A DNA stretch of 42,092 bases from Ruminococcaceae bacterium UBA4871 (GTDB taxonomy: Bacteria > Bacillota > Clostridia > Oscillospirales > Acutalibacteraceae). Under the pieces are notes generated by a model. The model had not been told where the DNA came from and ran no database searches. It was given only the letters and a program-made list of their open reading frames with translations. Within the stretch, counting starts at the first letter, position 1. The number at the start of each line of letters is the position of its first letter. Location: assembly GCA_002399445.1 (NCBI GenBank), contig DHDR01000031.1, positions 122,135 through 164,226 on the forward strand, written 5' to 3'. Shown here one piece after another: positions 1 through 7,758 of this stretch. The position numbers were made by a program, and so were the translations under genes.

Positions 1-237
1 CAATGTCATGTGGAAGTGACAACGCTGATTATCCCGGGCAAAAATGACCGCACAGAAGAAATGAACGCGGAAGCAAAATGGATTGCTTCCCTGAATCCGG
101 AAATTCCACTGCATATTAGCCGTTTTTTCCCATGTTGGCATGTGCCGGGCCAAGAACCTACTCCTGTGCAAACTATTTCTTCTCTCTGCCGAGAAGCAAA
201 AGAGCATCTTCAATACGTTTATGCTGGAAACTGCTGA
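1..237 (+). CDS. AmmeMemoRadiSam system radical SAM enzyme, C-terminal part (partial)
   Basis: The reading frame is open from the first base and ends at TGA 235-237, so only the C-terminal 78 residues are present. The peptide CHVEVTTLIIPGKND followed by WIASLNPEIPLHISRFFP and ending in HLQYVYAGNC matches the C-terminal part of the TIM-barrel radical SAM enzyme of the AmmeMemoRadiSam system (relatives of pyruvate formate-lyase activating enzymes). The CxxxCxxC cluster motif would lie upstream of the window. Many family members continue past the VY-x-GN motif with a short Cys-containing tail; this one stops there. A terminator hairpin follows directly. Function of the system is not established; the assignment rests on the conserved peptide alone. 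Confidence 0.72.
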   Translation, partial: QCHVEVTTLIIPGKNDRTEEMNAEAKWIASLNPEIPLHISRFFPCWHVPGQEPTPVQTISSLCREAKEHLQYVYAGNC

Positions 238-254
238 AATTAATATTTTTGTTA

Positions 255-295
255 AATTCTGCTTTCTATTATCGTTTATAGAGGCAGAATTTTTG
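255..295 (+). terminator. Rho-independent terminator after the radical SAM gene
   Basis: AATTCTGC (255-262) pairs with GCAGAATT (284-291), with an inner TCTAT/ATAGA stem, and is followed by a T-rich stretch. It sits 17 bases after the stop codon. Confidence 0.65.
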
Positions 296-343
296 TATAT
301 TATGTATTTAATCTTGATGATTTATTGAACTATTTGTGAACTA

Positions 344-372
344 TTGACATATATATAAGAAGATATTATAAT
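344..372 (+). promoter_or_regulatory. SigA-type promoter of the chemoreceptor gene
   Basis: A perfect TTGACA (344-349) and a perfect TATAAT (367-372) are separated by 17 bases. Transcription would start near 379, leaving a leader of about 45 bases before the chemoreceptor start codon. Confidence 0.85.
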
Positions 373-425
373 ATATTAAAATATGTAAGCTAAATTAATG
401 ACCATATAAAATATATTTTAAGAAA

Positions 426-2246
426 ATGGATTCCTTTGAAAGTGGGTTTGCCAAGATGTTTAATAAAAATTCTTCAGTCAAGAAAAAGTTTACTAGTCTG
501 AAACAACAAATGATTACTGTAATCAGCCTGTTGATTTTGCTTGCCGTGCTGGTTCAGTCCGTTTTTACATATATTAGTCTCTCTTCTGCCTACAATGATG
601 TTGTCAGCAAAACCAGACAAAGTCTGGATACGAAAATTGAAGATAAAGTCAAGAGTATTATCAACGTTTTGCAAATTGAGTATGACCGATATACAAGCGG
701 GAAAATCTCGGAAAAAGAAGTTCGTACAGAATCAGAAGCAATTGTCCGCGATGCACGCTATGACAGCGGTGCGGGCAAAGGAAAAGGTTATTTCTGGGCA
801 GATGAAGCCGACGGTAAATGTGCGATACACAGCAACCCCAGCTATGAAGGAAAGATGCGCTACAATGAGAAAGATAAAGAAGGAAATTTCTATATCCAGA
901 ACCTGATAGCGGCCGGAAACCAGCCAAACGGCGGATTTACAAATTTTTGGTTTACGAAACCCGGCAAAAGCGGAACCTACCAAAAGCGTGCCTATACGGC
1001 TAAATTTGAACCATACGGGTGGTACATCAGCACAGGAAATTATACCGATGATATGGAAAATCTGATTAAGCCGGAATTACAAACGATAGAAGGTAAAAAA
1101 CGGACAGCCATTCTCATCATGGCCGCCTGTGGATTGGGGGTTCTGCTGCTTGGCATATATGCCGGCAGAAAGATGGCCCAGCGCATTGCCAATCCTCTGG
1201 GAAAAGTAACAAAGCGGCTGAATATGCTTGCAAACGGTGACCTAACCTCCCCAGTTCCGCAGTTCAACGGGCAAAAGGAAATACAAATGCTTTCACAGGC
1301 TGCAAAAACAACGATTAAAGTTTTAAAAGGAATTGTCCTAGATATCCAAACAAATACAGAAAAAATTGGACAGGGAAATTTCCAGATTCAGCTGAATCAT
1401 GATTATCCGGGTGATATGCTGCCTATCCGTCAGTCCCTGCAGCAGATTGTAACATCTATGAGCAAAACGATTAACCGGATTCAGACAAGTTTTCATCAAG
1501 TTGCAGGAAGTGCTGATCAAGTTTCCAGCGGTGCTCAAGAACTTAGTCAGGCAACAACTGAACAAGCCAGCACCGTGCAGCAGCTTTCAGCAACCATTGA
1601 GGAAGTTTCCAAACACGTGAAGAACAACGCGGATAATGCAGAACATGCAAATACGCTTTCCAGCAACATGGAAAAGGAAATTGAAAACAGTAACAGTCAA
1701 ATGAATCAAATGATGGAAGCAATAACTGCAATCAACGATTCTTCAAACCAAATCGGCAAGATTATTAAAACAATTGAAGAAATTGCTTTCCAAACCAATA
1801 TCCTTGCCTTAAATGCTGCTATTGAAGCAGCTCATGCAGGCAGTGCTGGAAAAGGCTTCGCTGTGGTGGCGGATGAGGTCCGTGTGCTTGCAAATAAGAG
1901 TGCCGAAGCAGCGAAAGAAACGACTGTCATGATTCAAAATTCCGTTGCTGCAGTTCAGCAAGGTGAAAAAGTCGCTGACAGTGCTGCTGATTCTCTTTGG
2001 GCAGTCGTTGACGATGCGCAGGCAGTTGCGAAAATGATTGAAAAGATTTCCGATTCTTCACGAGAACAGGCAATATCTATCAGCCAAATCAATACCGGTG
2101 TCAGCCAAATTTCAGAAGTTGTCCAGACAAATTCCGCCACTGCTGAGGAAAGCGCTGCAGTCAGTGAAGAACTCAGCAAACAGTCGCAGCTTTTGCTGGA
2201 ACTGATGAATAAGTTTCAATGTGAAAAAACGTCAGCCAAAGAGTAA
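426..2246 (+). CDS. Methyl-accepting chemotaxis protein with sCache_2-type sensor
   Basis: This is a complete 606-residue transmembrane chemoreceptor. Residues 29-50 form the first membrane helix. Residues about 55-215 form an extracytoplasmic sensor with the sCache_2 signature: KGYFWADE, the NPxxEGK region and GWYISTGNY. Residues about 224-246 form the second membrane helix, followed by a HAMP linker to about 300 and a cytoplasmic signalling coiled coil. The hairpin tip (EEIAFQTNILALNAAIEAA, near residue 455) is the CheA/CheW binding site. sCache_2 receptors usually sense small organic acids, but the ligand here is unknown. No other chemotaxis gene is in the window, so it is a stand-alone receptor with its own promoter and terminator. 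ATG 426 has only a weak upstream ribosome site; ATG 456 is an alternative start. Confidence 0.93.
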   Translation: MDSFESGFAKMFNKNSSVKKKFTSLKQQMITVISLLILLAVLVQSVFTYISLSSAYNDVVSKTRQSLDTKIEDKVKSIINVLQIEYDRYTSGKISEKEVRTESEAIVRDARYDSGAGKGKGYFWADEADGKCAIHSNPSYEGKMRYNEKDKEGNFYIQNLIAAGNQPNGGFTNFWFTKPGKSGTYQKRAYTAKFEPYGWYISTGNYTDDMENLIKPELQTIEGKKRTAILIMAACGLGVLLLGIYAGRKMAQRIANPLGKVTKRLNMLANGDLTSPVPQFNGQKEIQMLSQAAKTTIKVLKGIVLDIQTNTEKIGQGNFQIQLNHDYPGDMLPIRQSLQQIVTSMSKTINRIQTSFHQVAGSADQVSSGAQELSQATTEQASTVQQLSATIEEVSKHVKNNADNAEHANTLSSNMEKEIENSNSQMNQMMEAITAINDSSNQIGKIIKTIEEIAFQTNILALNAAIEAAHAGSAGKGFAVVADEVRVLANKSAEAAKETTVMIQNSVAAVQQGEKVADSAADSLWAVVDDAQAVAKMIEKISDSSREQAISISQINTGVSQISEVVQTNSATAEESAAVSEELSKQSQLLLELMNKFQCEKTSAKE

Positions 2247-2388
2247 GCAATTTGCTTCAACAGAATTGACTGATGCTGCCGGACTTCCACTCTTGCGTGA
2301 AGGAGAAATGATACCCTGCCTTTTGTGAGTACGTTTCATATAATATTTAAATTTTACTGCCTTCTGACTTTTTTCTCGGCATAAAAAT

Positions 2389-2431
2389 GACCTTTTGTCG
2401 TAGTTTTTCTACAACAGAAGGTCTCTTTTTT
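2389..2431 (+). terminator. Rho-independent terminator after the chemoreceptor
   Basis: A 15-base stem, 2389-2403 with 2409-2423 (two G-U pairs on RNA), has a T5 loop and is followed by TCTTTTTT. It lies 140 bases after the stop codon. Confidence 0.8.
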
Positions 2432-2439
2432 ACCGGAAT

Positions 2440-2486
2440 AAAAAGGCCTCCAATCATAGTTCCATACTACAACTGAAGGCTTTTTT
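2440..2486 (-). terminator. Terminator of pckG, possibly bidirectional
   Basis: The arms 2440-2460 and 2466-2486 pair with some wobble and mismatch around a 5-base loop. A/T runs flank both sides, so on the minus strand the stem ends in a U tract 40 bases beyond the pckG stop. The 3' arm resembles that of the adjacent hairpin at 2389-2431. Confidence 0.7.
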
Positions 2487-2525
2487 CATGATTCATAGAT
2501 TTACAAACTGCGGCTTGAATAAGAA

Positions 2526-4295
2526 TTACTGAAGGCGAGCTTTCAGACCTGAAAGCTCATTGGAAAGTTCTTTCGGCAGTTTGTTACCAAACTTCTTGTA
2601 AAACTCTTCGATACCTTCCGCTTCTTTTTTCCACTGCCCATTATCAATCGTCAAAATTTGCTGAAGTGTATCTTTGCTGACCTGATCTTCCAAGCCTTCC
2701 ATATTAATATCTTCCGGCTTCGGCACATAACCAATCGGAGTCTCCACTGCATCCGTTTTACCTTCACAGCGCTTGAGAATCCATTCCACCACACGCAGAT
2801 TGTCGCCAAATCCAGGCCACTGATAATTTCCATCTTTATCAATTCTGAACCAGTTTACGTTAAAGATTTTTGGAGCTTTATCTCCTAATTTTTTGCCCAT
2901 TTCAATCCAGTGAGCAAAGTAATCTCCCATATTATAACCGCAGAATGGCAGCATGGCCATTGGGTCACGACGAACCACACCAACTGCACCGATTGCCGCA
3001 GCCGTTGTTTCGGAAGCCATAACGGAACCAACAAATACACCATTATTCCAATCACGGGACTGATAGACCAACGGTGTAGTTTGTGCACGGCGTCCGCCAA
3101 AAATAATTGCAGAAATCGGCACACCCTGCGGCTTGTCGAACTCCGGGCTAACGCACGGGCAGTTTTTAGCGGGAGCCGTGAAGCGGCTGTTCGGATGAGC
3201 GCCCTTTTCTTTGCTGGTCTTGCCATTCCAAGGATTGCCTTTCCAATCTACACCATTTTCCGGCGGGTTCTTGTCCAAACCTTCCCACCAAACTGTCATA
3301 TCGTCCTTATTGAGAGCAACATTGGTAAAAATAGTTCCTTTTCGGGTAGATGCAAGAGCATTCGGATTGGATTTTTCATTCGTGCCGGGAGCGATTCCAA
3401 AGAAACCATTCTCCGGGTTAATTGCCCACAGCCTGCCGTCAGCACCAATGTGCATCCATGCGATATCATCACCGACGGTGAAGATTTTGTAGCCTTTCCT
3501 GCGGTAGCCTTCCGGAGGAATCAGCATAGCCAGGTTGGTCTTGCCGCATCCAGACGGGAATGCAGCGGTAACATACTTAATCTCACCCTTTGGATTCTGG
3601 ATGCCAAGGATCAGCATATGTTCTGCCATCCAGCCTTCATTCTTTCCCTGATAAGAAGCAATACGCAGAGCAAAACATTTCTTACCGAGTAAAACATTTC
3701 CACCATAAGCCGAGTTGACAGAAATTATGGTGTTGTCTTCCGGGAACTGACAAATATAACGTTTTTCCGGGTCAACATCGCACTTGCAGTGCAAACCGCG
3801 CACCCAATCGTTACTGTCGCCAAGGATTTCCCAGACTTTCTTACCCACACGAGCCATAATAGACATATTCAAAACGACATAAATAGAATCTGTCACTTCT
3901 ACACCGATTTTGGCAAAGGGAGAACCAAGCGGGCCCATGGAATACGGAATAATGTACATGGTGCGGCCCTGATAACTGCCCCGGGCGATATCATACAACA
4001 TTTTGTAGCATTTCTGCGGATCCATCCAATGGTTGGTTGGGCCGGCATCCTCTTCTTTCCGGGAGCAGATGAACGTGCGGCCTTCCACACGGGCCACATC
4101 GTTTTCAGCTGTGCGGTGCAAAAAACAACCGGGCAGTTTTTCTTCGTTCAGTTTAATCATCTCGCCCGTTTGAACCGCTTCTTTGCGAATACTTTCCAAT
4201 TGTTCTTCTGAGCCATCAATCCAAATGACCTGATCCGGTTTGACCAGAGCTTTCATATCATCAATCCAGCTCAATACAGACTTATTTGTCGTCAT
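2526..4295 (-). CDS. pckG: Phosphoenolpyruvate carboxykinase (GTP)
   Basis: The 589-residue product interconverts oxaloacetate and PEP using GTP/GDP in the cytoplasm, at the junction of gluconeogenesis and C4-acid metabolism. The family signature is the P-loop FPSGCGKTNLAM near residue 250, followed by TVGDDIAWM for metal and nucleotide binding and the later block FGGRRAQTTPLVYQSRDW. The GTP-type family is clear; the ATP-type enzyme has different surrounding sequence. Start ATG 4295 is preceded by GGAGAGC at good spacing, whereas the open frame extends 32 codons further without a ribosome site. The gene has its own promoter (4357-4385) and terminator, so it is monocistronic. Confidence 0.96.
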   Translation of the reverse strand: MTTNKSVLSWIDDMKALVKPDQVIWIDGSEEQLESIRKEAVQTGEMIKLNEEKLPGCFLHRTAENDVARVEGRTFICSRKEEDAGPTNHWMDPQKCYKMLYDIARGSYQGRTMYIIPYSMGPLGSPFAKIGVEVTDSIYVVLNMSIMARVGKKVWEILGDSNDWVRGLHCKCDVDPEKRYICQFPEDNTIISVNSAYGGNVLLGKKCFALRIASYQGKNEGWMAEHMLILGIQNPKGEIKYVTAAFPSGCGKTNLAMLIPPEGYRRKGYKIFTVGDDIAWMHIGADGRLWAINPENGFFGIAPGTNEKSNPNALASTRKGTIFTNVALNKDDMTVWWEGLDKNPPENGVDWKGNPWNGKTSKEKGAHPNSRFTAPAKNCPCVSPEFDKPQGVPISAIIFGGRRAQTTPLVYQSRDWNNGVFVGSVMASETTAAAIGAVGVVRRDPMAMLPFCGYNMGDYFAHWIEMGKKLGDKAPKIFNVNWFRIDKDGNYQWPGFGDNLRVVEWILKRCEGKTDAVETPIGYVPKPEDINMEGLEDQVSKDTLQQILTIDNGQWKKEAEGIEEFYKKFGNKLPKELSNELSGLKARLQ

Positions 4296-4356
4296 ACAAT
4301 GCTCTCCTTTCGGCCCAATGGCCATTGACAGTACTGATAGTTTGCCCACCAAGCCA

Positions 4357-4385
4357 ATTATATTACAATATCCGACCGGACGCAA
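4357..4385 (-). promoter_or_regulatory. Promoter of pckG
   Basis: On the minus strand TTGCGT (4385-4380), a 17-base spacer and a perfect TATAAT (4362-4357) precede the pckG start by about 60 bases. The -35 box is weak, which would suit a regulated gene. Confidence 0.65.
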
Positions 4386-4389
4386 GAAC

Positions 4390-4427
4390 AAAAATGAATT
4401 TTTTTCATATTATTCTTTCATTCATTT
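4390..4427 (-). terminator. Possible A+T-rich terminator at the end of tsaD
   Basis: Read on the minus strand, AAATGAAT (4427-4420) covers the tsaD stop and can pair with ATTCATTT (4399-4392), followed by a short U tract. The stem is all weak pairs apart from one G-C, so this is tentative. Confidence 0.35.
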
Positions 4428-5431
4428 GTCTCCATTGGCATTTCGGGACGTGCATTCAGGTCGTTTCCGGCAGTATGTCCGGCTAAAAATTCATAATAGG
4501 CCTGTGCACCCACCATTGCAGCATTATCACCGCACAAGGAAAGATCCGGCCGAAAAAACTGCCAGCCACGTTCCCGGCAAACACTTTCCATCCGGCGGCG
4601 CAGCAACCGGTTTGCACTGACACCGCCTGCGATTACCAATTTGGCAGAACCGGTGTCTTCGGCTGCTTTTACAAAGTTACGCTCCAAACAGTCGACAACG
4701 GCTTTCCGATAGGAAGCCGACAAATCTTTCACGGGCAAGATTTCACCGCGTTGGTTGGCGTTATGAATTAAGTTGATAACTGCTGTTTTTAAACCAGAAA
4801 AGCTAAAATCATAAGGAGAGCCGTCTACTTTTGGACGCGGCAGAGAATAAGCATTTTCGTTTCCACCTTCTGCGGTCTTGTCCAATTCAACCCCGCCGGG
4901 GTAAGGCATCCCCATGGCGCGGGCAGCCTTATCGAATGCTTCTCCGGCAGCATCATCACGAGTTTGTCCCAGCACCGTGATTTCAGTGTAATCTTTAACA
5001 TGCACAATATGTGTGTGTCCGCCGGAAACGACCAGACAAAGAAACGGCGGTTCCAATTCCGGACTGGTGATATAATTAGCAGCCACATGGCTGCGCAGAT
5101 GATGTACCGGGATAAGCGGTTTGCCGGAAGCCATTGACAGACCCTTTGCAAAATTGACGCCTACCAGTAAGGCCCCAATCAGACCGGGCGCATAAGTCAC
5201 GGCGACGGCATCCACATCAGAAAGCTGCAAACCCGCGTCCTGCAGTGCCTTCTTTGTAACAGGGACGACTGCTTCACAATGGCGGCGGCTGGCAATTTCC
5301 GGAACAACGCCGCCGTAAAGCTTATGTTCCTCCACCTGCGAAGCGACCACGCTGGAAAGGACTTTGCGGCCGTTTTCAACGACAGCAGCCGCGGTTTCGT
5401 CACAGGAACTTTCCAATGCAAGTATTTTCAT
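4418..5431 (-). CDS. tsaD: tRNA N6-adenosine threonylcarbamoyltransferase TsaD
   Basis: The 337-residue protein transfers the threonylcarbamoyl group to A37 of ANN-decoding tRNAs, working with TsaB and TsaE. The start KILALESSCDETAAAV, the metal-binding pair His111/His115 in PVHHLRSHVAAN, the VVSGGHTHIV block and the C-terminal LCGDNAAMVGAQAYY are all typical, and length is normal for the family. GGAG lies 9 bases before ATG 5431. It follows the HTH gene by only 30 bases and is probably cotranscribed with it; rimI is one gene further upstream, which fits the common rimI-tsaD association. tsaB and tsaE are not in this window. Confidence 0.96.
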   Translation of the reverse strand: MKILALESSCDETAAAVVENGRKVLSSVVASQVEEHKLYGGVVPEIASRRHCEAVVPVTKKALQDAGLQLSDVDAVAVTYAPGLIGALLVGVNFAKGLSMASGKPLIPVHHLRSHVAANYITSPELEPPFLCLVVSGGHTHIVHVKDYTEITVLGQTRDDAAGEAFDKAARAMGMPYPGGVELDKTAEGGNENAYSLPRPKVDGSPYDFSFSGLKTAVINLIHNANQRGEILPVKDLSASYRKAVVDCLERNFVKAAEDTGSAKLVIAGGVSANRLLRRRMESVCRERGWQFFRPDLSLCGDNAAMVGAQAYYEFLAGHTAGNDLNARPEMPMETNE

Positions 5432-5461
5432 ATGCTGACTCCTACCTAAAATTAAAAATGA

Positions 5462-6322
5462 TTAATGTATAATGTTCCCACAAATTGCATAAAAAATCGG
5501 AATGGTCAGATACAGCATCCATGCCGGATGCCATGTGTCGAAAATGAACCCACTTAAAAGAAATAGAATCGTAATCAATATGGGATAGCCGCCGACGATA
5601 CCCGCATAAAAAACGGGAATCATTAAAAAGACAAGCCAGCCGGGATGCCAATTTTGAAAGGAAAATCCTAAGATGAGGTACAGGACAACCGTCAGCATGG
5701 GAAAAATGGGAGCTATCAAACCATGAAGTACTGGTATCACACCAAAAATCAGCTGAAAAACCAACATGGCCAATACCGGAGCTGCCTGTACAATCCTATT
5801 GATTTTTTTCAATGACTGCTGCGAAACGGAAGGATTATAAGCTGAATGAGGCCCTGCTGGAACTGCACCCTGCGGATTGTTCCCCCACAATGGCGGCTGC
5901 CCATAATTGAAAGATCGCCCTGCGGGACCGGTTTTGGCTTCTTCTGCAGAATTTGCAGAGGTGCTAAAATCAGGCCGTTCAGCGGATGCTGATTCCGGTG
6001 CATAAGAGGAATCATTATGATTGTAAGCGTCCGCAGCATCTGCACGCGTTTTGTCCGGCGGTTTTTCACCGGATTCCGTTCTTTGATTGTCGTCTGAACT
6101 TCCTTGTGGTGCGACAGGCTCCCCTGTTTTCAGCAACTCATCCAGTGAAACATGATATAAACGGGCCAGCAGAATCAGATTATCAGTGTCCGGAGAAGAT
6201 TCTGCACGTTCCCACTTGGAAACCGCCTGACGGCTGATGCCAAGTTTCTCAGCCAGTTCTTCTTGAGAAAGGTGATTCTTTTTTCGCATCTGCACCAGAC
6301 GATTGGCAATTTCAATATTCAT
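5462..6322 (-). CDS. XRE-family HTH regulator fused to a membrane domain
   Basis: The 286-residue protein has an N-terminal XRE/Cro helix-turn-helix (residues 1-65, with LSQEELAEKLGISRQAVSKWE). A polar low-complexity linker follows (about 66-165), then a strongly hydrophobic C-terminal region with about four membrane segments. Two copies of a related unit occur in that region: FQNWHPGWLVFLMIPVFYA near 222 and FDTWHPAWMLYLTIPIFYA near 261. A membrane-tethered DNA-binding regulator is the natural reading; signal and target are unknown. The start has AAGGGG 8 bases upstream. It lies between rimI and tsaD on the same strand. Confidence 0.85.
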   Translation of the reverse strand: MNIEIANRLVQMRKKNHLSQEELAEKLGISRQAVSKWERAESSPDTDNLILLARLYHVSLDELLKTGEPVAPQGSSDDNQRTESGEKPPDKTRADAADAYNHNDSSYAPESASAERPDFSTSANSAEEAKTGPAGRSFNYGQPPLWGNNPQGAVPAGPHSAYNPSVSQQSLKKINRIVQAAPVLAMLVFQLIFGVIPVLHGLIAPIFPMLTVVLYLILGFSFQNWHPGWLVFLMIPVFYAGIVGGYPILITILFLLSGFIFDTWHPAWMLYLTIPIFYAICGNIIH

Positions 6323-6442
6323 ATCTTATTCCCCTTTGTCATTATTCTGGCAAAAGCATATCAAAAACTCCGGTTACGTACCAGCCTTTTTACTTTTCAG
6401 CACCGCAACTATTGGTTTCTGCACTGGATTTTTGTGCGGATT

Positions 6443-6886
6443 TTAAAACCGCTTGGTCAGAATCAAGGCATCTTCGGAAGGCTTTGTGTAAAAGTTTCGT
6501 CGCCTGCCCACCCGCCGAAATCCCAGCATCCGGTACAGAGCAAAAGCGCCGGAATTGCTTTCCCTTACCTCCAAGGAAACAAACGCACCGCCATGCTGCC
6601 GTGCAAAGTCCAACAGAGCCTGCACGATTGCTCTGCCGATTCCCTGCCTGCGGAACTCCGGTAAGACCGCAATATTATCAAAATACCCTTCCCCACAGAC
6701 AAAGTGCATCCCGCCATACCCAATTAAAATGCCGTTTAACAAAGCAACCAGAAATACGGCAGTATCACTGACAAGTTCTGCGCGCAATCCGTCAGCTGTC
6801 CACGGGGAAGCAAAACATTCCCGCTCAACCCGTGCGACAGCCAAAATATGTTCTTCCGCCATAGGAAGAATGATGAGCTGTTTTAT
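6443..6886 (-). CDS. rimI: Ribosomal-protein-alanine acetyltransferase RimI (probable AUA start)
   Basis: This GNAT acetyltransferase resembles RimI, which acetylates the N-terminus of ribosomal protein S18. It carries the early ECFASPWT motif, the acetyl-CoA loop RRQGIGRAIV and ESNSGAFALYRMLGFRRVGRR near the end. From the first ATG (6862) the protein is 139 residues and has no ribosome site within reach. Eight codons upstream, ATA 6886-6884 lies exactly 8 bases after AGGAGG (6900-6895), and the extra residues restore the usual RimI N-terminal strand (KQLIILPM). I therefore set the start at ATA and treat ATG 6862 as the conservative alternative. The ATA overlaps the stop of the upstream methyltransferase, as in translational coupling. 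The neighbour tsaD supports the family call. Confidence 0.85.
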   Translation of the reverse strand: MKQLIILPMAEEHILAVARVERECFASPWTADGLRAELVSDTAVFLVALLNGILIGYGGMHFVCGEGYFDNIAVLPEFRRQGIGRAIVQALLDFARQHGGAFVSLEVRESNSGAFALYRMLGFRRVGRRRNFYTKPSEDALILTKRF

Positions 6887-7713
6887 AGGAATTCCCTCCT
6901 ATAGACCAGAAAGTCGAAGCCAATTTCTGTAGTCAGGGAAGAAACTCTTTCCAGCTTTTGGATGCCCTCCTTCGGGGTTTTCCAGAAATATGGTGTCATA
7001 GCAAATAGGTCCTGTACATCTTGGCCGGTTAAGGTCAGGTTTCCGCGTACCGGTACACGTTTACAGAAACAAAAGCCAGAGTATGTAGTCTCTTTTTTTT
7101 CATTTTCATAGGGCGCGTCATACAGAATCTCTTTCAGACCAAACAGATGCCGCGCACTTGGTACAGCCAAAACAAAGTAGCCGCCCGGCTTAGTGACCCG
7201 CCGGAATTCCTCCGGTACAACCGGTGCAAAAACATCGGTCAGCAAATCAACGGAAGCATTCGGCATAGGCAGGGAAAAGCTGCTGGCAACCGCAAAGGAA
7301 AGATCCGGTGCAGCTTTGGCAGCGTGCCGGACCGCTTCCTTCGAAATATCACAGCCAAAAACCTCTGGCTTTTTTCCGTCTGCACGCAGGGCAACTGCCA
7401 GCCGTTCTGTATAGTACCCTTCTCCACACCCTGCATCCAGTAAAATCGGTGCCGAAACAGAAACACAGCGGCAGGCAATTTCATTCAGCGCATTGCTGAA
7501 AAGCTGGTAGTGCCCGGCAGAAAGGAACCGCCGCCTTGCCGCGACCATCTCTTGATCATCGCCGGGAGATTTGCTGTGCTTTTTATTCGGCGGCAGTAAA
7601 TATAAATATCCTTCTTTGGCAAAATCAAAGCAATGCCCGTTTTCACATGCAACAGAGCGATTACAATTTGTATAATATAATGGTTTATTACAAATAGGAC
7701 ATATAAAGAACAT
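6883..7713 (-). CDS. RlmA-type 23S rRNA (guanine-N1) methyltransferase
   Basis: The 276-residue product has an N-terminal zinc-finger-like region (CPIC near the start, then VACENGHCFDFAKEGYLYLL). This is followed by GDDQEMVAARRRFL and a class I SAM-binding motif, LLDAGCGEGYYTERLA. This order is characteristic of RlmA, which methylates G745 or G748 in 23S rRNA. ATG 7713 follows AGGAGG by 6 bases; an upstream in-frame start at 7731 lacks a ribosome site. It follows polA by 45 bases and its stop overlaps the probable rimI start, so polA-rlmA-rimI look cotranscribed. Whether it is the RlmA-I or RlmA-II subtype cannot be told by eye. Confidence 0.85.
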   Translation of the reverse strand: MFFICPICNKPLYYTNCNRSVACENGHCFDFAKEGYLYLLPPNKKHSKSPGDDQEMVAARRRFLSAGHYQLFSNALNEIACRCVSVSAPILLDAGCGEGYYTERLAVALRADGKKPEVFGCDISKEAVRHAAKAAPDLSFAVASSFSLPMPNASVDLLTDVFAPVVPEEFRRVTKPGGYFVLAVPSARHLFGLKEILYDAPYENEKKETTYSGFCFCKRVPVRGNLTLTGQDVQDLFAMTPYFWKTPKEGIQKLERVSSLTTEIGFDFLVYRREFL

Positions 7714-7758
7714 GGATCCCTCCTGCAGCAAATCCTAAAATAACATCCGGCCGCCCTG

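Noticed and set aside
2910..3692. Long open frame (260 codons) on the plus strand opposite pckG
   Set aside because: It is fully antisense to a well-matched enzyme gene, has no ribosome site, and its peptide looks like no known protein. It is a shadow of codon usage.
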